Origin: Dehalococcoidia bacterium
GTDB lineage: Bacteria > Chloroflexota > Dehalococcoidia > Dehalococcoidales > UBA2162
NCBI GenBank assembly: GCA_011191975.1
Contig: DUFA01000030.1
Span: 1-46,504, forward strand
DNA length: 46,504 nt
Direction of reading: 5' to 3'
Position 1 is the stretch's first letter; every line of letters begins with the position of its first letter. Shown one piece after another: positions 1 through 7,561 of the stretch. The translations under genes were made by a program, and so were the position numbers. The notes under the pieces were generated by a model that ran no database searches, was not told where the DNA came from, and saw only the letters and a program-made list of their open reading frames with translations.

Positions 1-65
1 ACACCCAGGATCGCCACAACGATCAATAACTCGATGAGTGTAAAACCCTTTTCACCTCTTTTCAT
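1..65 (-). CDS. Type IV pilin / pseudopilin, N-terminal end only
   Basis: Only the first 21 codons are in the window; the gene continues beyond base 1. The reverse strand reads MKRGEKGFTLIELLIVVAIL, the class III prepilin signal: a short basic leader, a Gly before the cleavage site, Phe at +1, Glu at +5 and a hydrophobic helix. It would be cleaved and N-methylated by a prepilin peptidase, and one is encoded at 2135-2941 on the same strand. A Shine-Dalgarno GGAGG (complement of 74-78) sits 8 nt before the ATG at 65. Whether it is a major pilin or a pseudopilin cannot be told from this fragment. Confidence 0.85.
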   Translation of the reverse strand, partial: MKRGEKGFTLIELLIVVAILG

Positions 66-169
66 CACTAAGTCCTCCTTTTTCTTCCACTATATATCAG
101 CATAGGTATAGTGCCTATCCCGCAACCGGGTGATTTCAAATCAATGAAACTCTCATTCTTTCGGGTGAT

Positions 170-192
170 AAAAAATGAGCCGATAGTCTCAT
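170..192 (-). terminator. Putative intrinsic terminator after the response regulator gene
   Basis: On the minus strand an ATGAG/CTCAT stem (188-192 with 175-179), with a further C-G pair inside the loop, is followed directly by six T residues (complement of 169-174). It lies about 40 nt past the stop of the response regulator at 234 and before the pilin gene. A GC-rich inverted repeat (GGGC/GCCC) around 195-222 just upstream may also contribute. Confidence 0.5.
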
Positions 193-233
193 CCGGGCGG
201 GCCAAACGTCTCCCTGCCCGTGACGAATGCATC

Positions 234-899
234 CTAATCCTTCTGTGATACAAGACCTTTTTGGATAGCATAGGCTGCAGCCTGGCTGCGGTTGGCAAGA
301 TGAAGTTTTTCCATGATATTCTGAAGGTGGGTTTTCACCGTATTCTCAGAAATATAAAGTGAATCGGCTATTTCCCGGTTCGTAGCTCCTTTGGCTACCA
401 GTTGTAGTACTTCCCTCTCTCGCGGGCTGAGTCCGGCTTCACCCTCATCATGTTTCTTCTTTCTACCGGAAGAGAGATTCTGGAACTCAATCAGCAGCTT
501 GGTTGCCATTAGCGGTAGTATGATAGACTCTCCCCTGGCTACATGATAGATAGCCTGGATTAATTCGTCCGGTTCTGCGTTTTTTAAAAGATATCCCTTG
601 GCGCCATACTTTATCGAAGCGAATAAGTCTTCCTCCATCTCAGACACTGTGAGAATGAGAACATTGGTTTCCGGTAGTTCAGTCTGGAGAGCCTGTATCG
701 CTTCCAGGCCGGAGCAGTTTGGCATATTCAGATCCATCAGTATTACGTCAGGTTTAAGCTGCCGGGCTTTTTCTATTCCTTCCAGACCGTCTACCGCTTC
801 TCCTGCCACTTCAAGATCATCACACGACGACAGCACGTCCGCGATACCCCGTCGAAAGAGGGAATGGTCGTCCACAATCAATACTCTTATTTTCTCCAC
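234..899 (-). CDS. NarL/FixJ-family response regulator (REC + LuxR HTH)
   Basis: A 221-residue two-domain response regulator. The receiver is complete: acidic pair D10/D11, phospho-acceptor D56 in ILMDLNMP, and the conserved Lys in YLLKNAEP. The C-terminal third is a LuxR-type helix-turn-helix (LSPREREVLQLVAKGATNREIA, then SENTVKTHLQNIMEKL). The start is GTG at 899, only one base after the kinase stop (903-901), so the two are translationally linked. The cognate partner is almost certainly the kinase at 901-2076. The position between a pilin and a prepilin peptidase gene suggests, but does not prove, control of type IV pili. Confidence 0.93.
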   Translation of the reverse strand: MEKIRVLIVDDHSLFRRGIADVLSSCDDLEVAGEAVDGLEGIEKARQLKPDVILMDLNMPNCSGLEAIQALQTELPETNVLILTVSEMEEDLFASIKYGAKGYLLKNAEPDELIQAIYHVARGESIILPLMATKLLIEFQNLSSGRKKKHDEGEAGLSPREREVLQLVAKGATNREIADSLYISENTVKTHLQNIMEKLHLANRSQAAAYAIQKGLVSQKD

Positions 900-900
900 G

Positions 901-2076
901 TCACATCCTCACTTTATCGAGAGGTAACGTTACCATTAACGCGGTCCCGTAACCGGGAGAAGTGGAAATATCCAGTTCACCGCCCAGTGTCTCAGCTCTT
1001 TCCCTGATAATGTTCAATCCGTGATACCCGGCAGGAGATTCTTCAAGTTCTTCCAGGATGAAACCCTGACCGTTATCTTTAATCATCATTCCAATAGCTT
1101 CATCGCTGCGTTCCAGTTTGATTTCAACCTCGGTGGCGAAAGCGTGTCTCCTGATATTTGTCAATGCTTCCTGGGCGATACGATATAACTGTAGTTCCGC
1201 TACAGGTGAAAGGCCTGGAAAGGGACGGGGGTAATCGAAATCAACCTTTATGCCGTTAGTGGCGCTGAATTCAGCTATATAGGTGCTGAGGGCTGAGATA
1301 ATCGGTACGTTTCTTATCTCATGGCTCAACTGATCGATAGATTCCCTGATATCTTCATAGGTGCCCTGTACCACTTTCTGAATCTCGCTCAACTCCTTGA
1401 CAACCTGTACGATATCGTCCGGGGAGAACGTATCGCTGACAAGTTTCGTCTTCATGTTCAGATAACCGAGTGATTGAGCGACTCCGTCATGTATCTCCCG
1501 GGCTATTCTCCGGCGTTCCTCGATTATCGCTTCTCGTTCTATGCGTCTCCTGATATTCAGATTAATACGATATGGGACGATGGCGGTAACCAGGCTGAAA
1601 AGCGTATAAACCACCAGCAGCGTAAGATTATTTCCCTGCATTATCCAGGTCCACCTGAGAGCAACCTGACTCAATGCAAGATGTGTTATTGAAAGTGCTA
1701 TAGAAGCACTTGCAGCCAGTGATAATGCTACCTTTTCCTCGAAAAGAAGGGACGCTGTCATTACAGGTGTCAGTGAGTAAAGGAGAAAAGGACTGTTCAA
1801 TCCATTGGTGTAAACAACCAGGATGATGCACAGGATAAAGTCACCAAATAGAATAAGGTAAGTTACCATACCTCTTTCGCGCCATCGCAGAGGAGAGAAT
1901 ACCCTGAGGACTGTATATACCCCGAGTATCCCCAGTATGATATACGTCTGCGTTTCGGGCATAACTGAAACTATCAGAGTCGAACCCACCTGGGTAAACA
2001 TGACCGCAAGAGCATACGAAAGGAAGCGATAGATCGCTAGAAACCGGTATGCTTCCTTTTCATATTTATCAAACAT
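901..2076 (-). CDS. Membrane sensor histidine kinase, HisKA_3 (NarX/DesK type)
   Basis: 391 residues. The N-terminal half (about 15-170) holds several hydrophobic segments consistent with 5-6 transmembrane helices and no large periplasmic loop, as in DesK-like intramembrane sensors. A HisKA_3 dimerisation domain follows with the phospho-accepting H196 in RRRIAREIHDGVAQSLGYLN. A HATPase_c domain has the N box (EALTNIRRHA), G1 box (DNGQGF), and a G-rich C-terminal segment (GYGTALMVTLPL). It would autophosphorylate and pass the phosphate to the response regulator encoded immediately downstream. The signal is unknown. Confidence 0.92.
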   Translation of the reverse strand: MFDKYEKEAYRFLAIYRFLSYALAVMFTQVGSTLIVSVMPETQTYIILGILGVYTVLRVFSPLRWRERGMVTYLILFGDFILCIILVVYTNGLNSPFLLYSLTPVMTASLLFEEKVALSLAASASIALSITHLALSQVALRWTWIMQGNNLTLLVVYTLFSLVTAIVPYRINLNIRRRIEREAIIEERRRIAREIHDGVAQSLGYLNMKTKLVSDTFSPDDIVQVVKELSEIQKVVQGTYEDIRESIDQLSHEIRNVPIISALSTYIAEFSATNGIKVDFDYPRPFPGLSPVAELQLYRIAQEALTNIRRHAFATEVEIKLERSDEAIGMMIKDNGQGFILEELEESPAGYHGLNIIRERAETLGGELDISTSPGYGTALMVTLPLDKVRM

Positions 2077-2134
2077 GGATTACTCCGGTATAAAATATAA
2101 CGTTTACTGAAAATGGTTTCTGTAATAGTAATAA

Positions 2135-2941
2135 CTAAAAATACCAGTTCCAGATTTCCTGCCCCCAAACTAGGGTTACAATTGCTGCTACAACCATAAA
2201 AACAGCCGCTGGAATCGGATCTTTCCGTCCTTTTATCTTTAACGCAAGTAAAATTCCGGCTATAACACCACCTGAAATCCACGAAAGTAGTAAAGCAAGT
2301 ATTACGAGAGGATACCCCGTCATCAAGCCTACAAGCGCCGCCAGTTTGATATCACCCATTCCCATCCCACTGGGATATATAATGAAAGGTATAGCCATAG
2401 CTACAAGCCCAACAACCCCTCCAAGCAAAGCAATTATCGCCTGTCCCGCCGCATTACTGGCAGCCTGACTTACGGCCTGGCTGATAGTGCCGCTTCCCAG
2501 CGAATTTACTTCGACAATTTCTGGACGAAAGAAAGCAATTACGAATGCTACAATCATGGCTGGAAATGTGATTATGTCAAGAACTAACTGGTTTTCAAGA
2601 TCGATTACAAATATTACTATCAATATGCTGCCATATATGATTGATATAAGGAGTTCCAGTGTAAAGCCGTATTTCCAGAAGAAGAAGCCGAAAAGTACCC
2701 CAGTCACCAATTCCACGATCATTAGTCTGATCGGAATAGGCTCTTTGCAGTACCGGCAACCTCCACGCAGGAAAACATAGCTTAAAACCGGAATCAGGTC
2801 GAGAACTCCCAGTTTATGGTCGCACGATTCACAATGCGAAGGAGGAAATACTATAGATTCTCCCTTGGGCAGTCGGTCAATACATACGTTAAGGAAACTG
2901 CCCGTGAATAAACCCAAAATAGCAGCCAATGCTATAAACAA
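2135..2941 (-). CDS. pilD: Prepilin peptidase (type IV leader peptidase, A24 family)
   Basis: A 268-residue polytopic membrane aspartyl protease that cleaves, and usually N-methylates, type IV prepilins. The N-terminal part has GSFLNVCIDRLPKGESIVFP and two Cys pairs (CESC, CRYC) that bind zinc in the methylase domain. The peptidase domain carries FVIDLENQLV with the first catalytic Asp and GMGDIKLAALVG with the second. The only plausible start is TTG at 2941, preceded by a GGGGGA purine run; an ATG upstream runs into a stop. Its likely substrate is encoded at the left edge of the window. Confidence 0.93.
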   Translation of the reverse strand: MFIALAAILGLFTGSFLNVCIDRLPKGESIVFPPSHCESCDHKLGVLDLIPVLSYVFLRGGCRYCKEPIPIRLMIVELVTGVLFGFFFWKYGFTLELLISIIYGSILIVIFVIDLENQLVLDIITFPAMIVAFVIAFFRPEIVEVNSLGSGTISQAVSQAASNAAGQAIIALLGGVVGLVAMAIPFIIYPSGMGMGDIKLAALVGLMTGYPLVILALLLSWISGGVIAGILLALKIKGRKDPIPAAVFMVVAAIVTLVWGQEIWNWYF

Positions 2942-3014
2942 ATTTAAAAATCCCCCATTAAGACTGATCTAATAATTTTTTTACAACAGATGAATTAATT
3001 CAGGGAAATTACTC

Positions 3015-3809
3015 CTATTTAAAATCCATATAATTATCGGTAAAAGCTCTGAAGTGCTCTTTCAGACTCTCCTTAAATGCATTGAATTCTTCTCTGGTGA
3101 TGTATTCCTGAGATGATGTATCACTTTCAGTTTTCTCTTTTCCAGAAGTCAGGGCTTTCTGTGAAGCTTCAACAATGGCACGGCTGCGCTCATTTGTTTC
3201 CAGCTTCTGACGGATTATCCCAAGGGACTTTGTTACTGATTCATCCGAAATTCCGAGTGCCGAAGCGATTTCACCCGGAGTATGACCATCTGAAATATTG
3301 GACAATATCTCACTTTCACGCGTTGAGAGACTGGCCAGAAGATTATGAACCTCACTATTCATGAGGTTAAAATTGTTAAAATCTTCTATTATCCGATCGG
3401 CTATATCGGGTCTGAGAATTACCTGGCTCATAAGGTCGTTACCATCAGCAATCTTCCTTACCAGGTTAACCAGTTCTTCAGGACCTATGTCCTTGGTTAT
3501 ACATGCTGCTGCTCCGCATTTTAAAGCCGAATACCGATGATTAATATCATCGGTATCTATTACCAGTACAACCGAGACGGAGGGGAGGTTCTGCCTGATA
3601 CTGAGGGTCAGGTTAACTCCGGAGAAATCACCATGATTTATGTTAATAATCGCTATTCGCGGTGGATTCTTCAGTATCAAATCAAGAGCTTCTGCATTAC
3701 TCGTAGCCTCACCGGTAACCACCAAATCTTCCTCCCCGGAAAGGGTAAAATGGATTCCTTCTCTGAATAAAACCTGCCAGTCAGCTAAAAAAACGCTAAT
3801 TTGCTCCAT
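3015..3809 (-). CDS. Atypical response regulator: degenerate receiver + LuxR HTH
   Basis: 264 residues. The receiver fold is recognisable by alignment with the regulator at 234-899, but the phospho-acceptor Asp is replaced by Asn (N56 in RIAIININHG). The acidic pair is D-W instead of D-D, and the switch Thr is not conserved. The Lys in CITKDIGPEE is kept. The HTH (LSTRESEILSNISDGHTPGEIASALGISDE) is intact. A charged tail of about 45 residues with possible coiled-coil character follows. It is probably a phosphorylation-independent regulator. It has its own long upstream region containing the phased repeats at 3882-3925, which might be its own binding sites. No kinase gene is adjacent. Confidence 0.82.
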   Translation of the reverse strand: MEQISVFLADWQVLFREGIHFTLSGEEDLVVTGEATSNAEALDLILKNPPRIAIININHGDFSGVNLTLSIRQNLPSVSVVLVIDTDDINHRYSALKCGAAACITKDIGPEELVNLVRKIADGNDLMSQVILRPDIADRIIEDFNNFNLMNSEVHNLLASLSTRESEILSNISDGHTPGEIASALGISDESVTKSLGIIRQKLETNERSRAIVEASQKALTSGKEKTESDTSSQEYITREEFNAFKESLKEHFRAFTDNYMDFK

Positions 3810-3881
3810 CCTGTAACTCCGTGCAATATTCCTTGGGTGGATATGATTTACTATACAACACTCTCATAAATCAGTGTATAA

Positions 3882-3925
3882 ATTTGATAAATATTTCATA
3901 AAGGTTTTGTAAAAGTTTCGTAAAC
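3882..3925. repeat. Four tandem 11-bp helically phased repeats (candidate operator)
   Basis: Four consecutive 11-base units read ATTTGATAAAT, ATTTCATAAAG, GTTTTGTAAAA, GTTTCGTAAAC, consensus RTTTNRTAAAN. Each unit is roughly palindromic (TTT..AAA). An 11-bp period places every unit on nearly the same helix face, as expected for cooperative protein binding or intrinsic curvature. They lie 73 bp upstream of the atypical response regulator start and about 380 bp upstream of the UGSC selenoprotein gene. The rest of 3810-4306 shows no coding potential apart from the promoter described separately. Confidence 0.55.
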
Positions 3926-4218
3926 CAAAATTTCATACGATAAAGTGTCACCAAAAAAGCCGCCTCATTGTATTGGAGCAGCTTTCAAATAAACTTCTCA
4001 CGCCCTAGTCATAAAACGGCTAGCTTTAATTAATTGTGATTTTCAGACTTTTAAGACACCCTTTCACAGTCGAGATGTTCTGGAGATATAATAAAATCCG
4101 ATAGACGGTAAAAAACGTTGCTATACGGTTGGTAACAATAAACAAATAGATATAAGTAACCAGAAAGCCCGTTGAATAGTCTGGAATTACTAAAATAATT
4201 TTTCAAACGGTTGATTCA

Positions 4219-4247
4219 TTGACAGACTACAAGTGTGAAGCCATAAT
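4219..4247 (+). promoter_or_regulatory. Sigma-70-type promoter of the UGSC selenoprotein operon
   Basis: TTGACA (4219-4224), a 17-bp spacer, then CATAAT (4242-4247). The predicted transcription start near 4254 gives a leader of about 50 nt before the ATG at 4307, whose Shine-Dalgarno AGGAG is at 4295-4299. Confidence 0.65.
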
Positions 4248-4306
4248 GATAAAAGCATTCTGTTTATAGTTTTCCCCAGAATAGTACTCTTTATAGGAGT
4301 CATATA

Positions 4307-6130
4307 ATGAACCAAAACGTCGTTAGTCTCCAACTTATGAATCCACGCGGAGAAATTGATGTACCTCCGGTATACAATCCTTCTCCACGTTTATCCAGTC
4401 TTGAAGGTAAAAAAATCGGCATGTATTCGAATAGCAAACAGGGTGTGGATCATTTTTTTACCGCAATAGAAGACTTGCTGAAACAGCGATATCCGGACAT
4501 CACAACAAAACGACTGACAGGCGCTTTTGAGATACGAGACGAAGAGGTTGACGGATTTATTTCAGATATCGATGCATTTATCTATGCGATTGGCGACTGA
4601 GGTTCCTGTACTTTTGCCGGCGTCGCCGGTACCGTAAAACTGGAAAAACAGGGAATACCCGGTGTTTTCATCCCGTGTGACACATTCAGAGAAGCCACAA
4701 TATCCGCCGCTGAAGATAACGCAATGCCTGCAGTCCGATATAGAATCGTAACGTCTACCGAATTTTACCGGTTAAGGGCCAGTGTCGAAGAAGTTCGACC
4801 GGTTGCAGAAGGTATTATTGATGAATTAGTCGACGCCTTAACCACTCCTCTAACGAAAGAGGAATGCTCGAAGCCCGAGAAGAAAGAATCGGAGGAATCA
4901 AAACCGATAACAGTTACCGGAGAGTCTTATGAAATTGCGGCAGAAAAGTTCAATCAGGTGTATCTCGATAACCTGTGGGGTGACGGTCTGCCGATGGTTC
5001 CCCCTACCGAAGAACGTGTCAGGTGGATACTGTCAGGAACAAGTCGTTCGCCGCAGGAAATATTAGGTAAGGTAAGTCCGAAACTTGGTGTTGCCACAAT
5101 CGAAAAAATAGCCGTAAACGCCGTTATGGCAGGTGCCAGACCGGAATACATGCCGGTGATTATTGCCATCATGGAGGCCCTTACCGATGAGACGTTCGAT
5201 GACAGGCATGTTCTCCTGTCTGCTGGTTCGTTTAACCTCCTGCTGGTAGTCAGCGGATCTATCGCGAAAGAAATAGGAATGCAGGCAGGTATAGGTTTTA
5301 TGGGACACGGTTGGAGAGCGAATAATACAATCGGTCGCGCTGTCCGGCTGGCTACCCTGAATATCGGTCATATCTGGCCGGCAATGAACGATATGAGCCT
5401 GACAGGACGCATCTCCCCCCATACTTTCTTCACCATCGCAGAGAATTCCGAGATGAGTCGGTGGGAACCATACCATGTTAACCGAGGATTCGACCCAGAA
5501 GATAGTTGCGTCACGGTAGCATCGATACACACCGCCAGCCCGATGCAGCATTTTTACGGTGGTCTTATCGGTACATGGAATGCAGAAGAAATACTGGACA
5601 GGATCGGCAACGATATTAAAAACAGGGACAGGCGACTGCTGATGGAGTGGAGAAACAAGGGCGTCGGTCCTATACCGGGTTCCGGTCAGGGAAGTCAGAA
5701 TCACCTTATAATCCTCTTCCCTGAACTGGTTTCGGAATTCAACAAGATGGGATACGACCAGGGAAAACTCCAGGAAGAGATATTCAACCGTGCTTCCTTC
5801 GAATTCGAGGAGCTAAAAGAGGAAGAAGTCTCCTCGATACGAATGGCAATGGAATTGGGAATCGTACCACCTGAGAGGAAGCAGTTTTTCGAAGCTGCCT
5901 TGAATCCGGGCGGGAAGATACCGGTCATGATATCACCGGAAAATGTCCACCTTTTTGTCAGTGGCGGGGCTCCAGGCTGTGCTTTTTCTTTCAGTTACTA
6001 CCGTCTCCCTCCGTATAATCATACAGCCTTAATGACCAGAAGGATAACCAGAGCGACACTGACAAAAGCCGGTTCTTTAGAAAATCACCTTCATGAAAGG
6101 AGTCAACTATGCCTGAATGGGATGCGATAA
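4307..6130 (+). CDS. UGSC-family selenoprotein (in-frame UGA = Sec98)
   Basis: One 607-residue protein if the UGA at 4598-4600 is read as selenocysteine. The sequence around it is AIGD-U-GSCTF, the hallmark motif of the UGSC (seleno)protein family known from metagenomic selenoprotein surveys. Reading stays open in the same frame from 4601 to the TAA/TGA-type stop at 6130, and the next in-frame Met (4724) has no meaning as a separate start. An N-terminal alpha/beta domain (about 25-190) carries U98 and C101. The C-terminal domain (about 230-590) begins DGLPMVPPTEERV and recurs in the paralogue at 42102-43859. A SECIS-like hairpin follows the UGA. The 3' end overlaps the thioredoxin-reductase-like gene by 22 bp, suggesting a redox partner. 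The reaction is unknown; a Sec/Cys selenol-thiol redox centre is inferred. Confidence 0.88.
4598..4632 (+). other. UGA-Sec codon and candidate bacterial SECIS hairpin
   Basis: UGA at 4598-4600. Downstream, CCGGC (4617-4621) pairs with GCCGG (4625-4629) around a GUC loop, and GUA (4608-4610) pairs with UAC (4630-4632), leaving a 5'-side bulge. The apical loop with a G lies 22-24 nt after the UGA, in the usual bacterial SelB-binding range. Confidence 0.68.
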
Positions 6131-7032
6131 TAATAGGCGGCGGACCTGCCGGACTCACAGCAGGGATTTATCTCAGCCGTGGAAACTGGCGTACCCTCCT
6201 CCTCGAAAAGGAAGGATATGGCGGATATATTATGAATATCGAGATGATTGAAAATTACCCCGGTTTCTCAGAGGGAGTGATAGGATCTCAACTCGGTATG
6301 GAGATGATGGAGCAGGCAAGGAAATACGGCATGGAGATGAAACGTGCTAACGTGAACTCGGTACAGGTATCATCCGGTAATAAGTGGGTTACCTGTGCCG
6401 ATGGTACCACATACACATCATCCGCCATTATCTTCGCCGGAGGTTCGGTGCCAAAGAAACTTGGCGTTCCCGGCGAGGAAGAATTCCGCGACAGGGGTGT
6501 CATCGGCTGTGCTTTCTGTGACGGCGGTCAGTTTACCGAGCAGGTGGTCGCAGTATGCGGAGGAGGTGATTCCGGCATTACTGAGGCTCTGTATTTGACG
6601 AAAATAGCATCGAAAGTAATTGTAATTGAGGCTATGCCGAAGCTTAATGCCACCGCAATTTTCCAGGATAGAGTAGCTCAGAATTCCAAGCTGGAAGTGC
6701 ATACCGGCATGAAGGTACAGGCTATCACCGGCGGAAACACGGTCGAAGGGATAGAAGTAATTGTTGAAGAAACCGGCCAGAAAGAGACGATGAAGGTTGA
6801 TGGTGTACTCGTCCATGTCGGACTCGATCCCAATACCGGCTACCTCCAAGGTATAGTGCCTTTGGATGAAGGCGGTCAGATAGTCGTAAACGGATGGATG
6901 GAATCGGAGATAGCGGGTGTCTTCGCCGTAGGTGATATCAGGAGTAACTCCCCCAGACAGATATCGGCAGCAGTCGGCGACGGTGCGGCTGCTGGTATGT
7001 CAGCCCAGAGATACCTGCAGAAACTCACATAG
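6109..7032 (+). CDS. Thioredoxin-reductase-like FAD/NAD(P) oxidoreductase
   Basis: 307 residues with the low-molecular-weight thioredoxin reductase plan. An FAD-binding GGGPAGLTAGIYLSR is at the N terminus. The redox-active pair C134-A-F-C137 is in GCAFCDGG. A second dinucleotide site CGGGDSGITEALYL follows, and the C-terminal FAD motif is GVFAVGDIRSN. It should shuttle electrons from NAD(P)H via FAD to a dithiol and then to a small redox protein. Its start (Shine-Dalgarno AAAGGAG near 6095) lies inside the 3' end of the UGSC selenoprotein gene, so that selenoprotein is the most likely substrate or partner. No thioredoxin gene is nearby. Confidence 0.9.
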   Translation: MPEWDAIIIGGGPAGLTAGIYLSRGNWRTLLLEKEGYGGYIMNIEMIENYPGFSEGVIGSQLGMEMMEQARKYGMEMKRANVNSVQVSSGNKWVTCADGTTYTSSAIIFAGGSVPKKLGVPGEEEFRDRGVIGCAFCDGGQFTEQVVAVCGGGDSGITEALYLTKIASKVIVIEAMPKLNATAIFQDRVAQNSKLEVHTGMKVQAITGGNTVEGIEVIVEETGQKETMKVDGVLVHVGLDPNTGYLQGIVPLDEGGQIVVNGWMESEIAGVFAVGDIRSNSPRQISAAVGDGAAAGMSAQRYLQKLT

Positions 7033-7118
7033 GATAAAAAACAATCATGAGCAACAAAGGGTACAAGTAACCAATACACTTCTAAACAAATCGTAGAGAC
7101 AAGAAAAATCATCCTGTC

Positions 7119-7138
7119 ATTCCCCTGAAGAGGGGAAT
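7119..7138. repeat. REP-like palindrome
   Basis: ATTCCCCT (7119-7126) and AGGGGAAT (7131-7138) form a perfect 8-bp stem with a GAAG loop, preceded by TGTC. It resembles the CATTCCC...GGGAAT palindromic intergenic repeats common in many bacterial genomes. No T-run follows, so it is not a standard terminator. The remaining 7139-7543 is AT-rich and I see no gene in it. Confidence 0.5.
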
Positions 7139-7561
7139 CTATAAAAGAGAGTACAGACTGGATAAACAGGTTACACTAAGTCAGTGTCCTATGTATTAGT
7201 CTGACAATATCAGGACATAGATGTAATGTATAAATACCAATAAGCTTCAGCATAGTGGACCATGTTGGTAAATAGAAACTCAGATGAGAGTTAGTAGTCA
7301 AACAACTACATTTTTACCTCAATGTAATTTTCTTGGTTTTTATTCTACCACTCGTATAGTAGCATGATTCCGTTTAACATCACCATTGAGTAACCTTATT
7401 TCTTAATAATCATAAAATAAATTGACTCCAGAAAGGTATAGACCGATTTATCCTGAATAATCATCCGAAAGATGGTTGTGCATGGCATTGAGTGATGGTA
7501 CTTTACTTATAACGCGTGGCATAATTGCTGTGATTTCTTAGTCATGCTTGGAGGTACGAAC

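Noticed and set aside
66-233. Cyclic-di-GMP riboswitch upstream of the pilin gene
   Set aside because: A CCGGTTGCGGG segment looked suggestive, but the GGACGCAAAG core and tetraloop receptor of the GEMM-I class are missing.
4724-6130. Independent gene starting at ATG 4724
   Set aside because: No ribosome site, and the same frame is continuous through the UGA at 4598-4600 in the UGSC motif; it is the second part of one selenoprotein.
7160-7240. Insertion-sequence end suggested by TGTCCTATGT and AGGACATAG
   Set aside because: The two are not proper inverted repeats, and no transposase fragment is visible.
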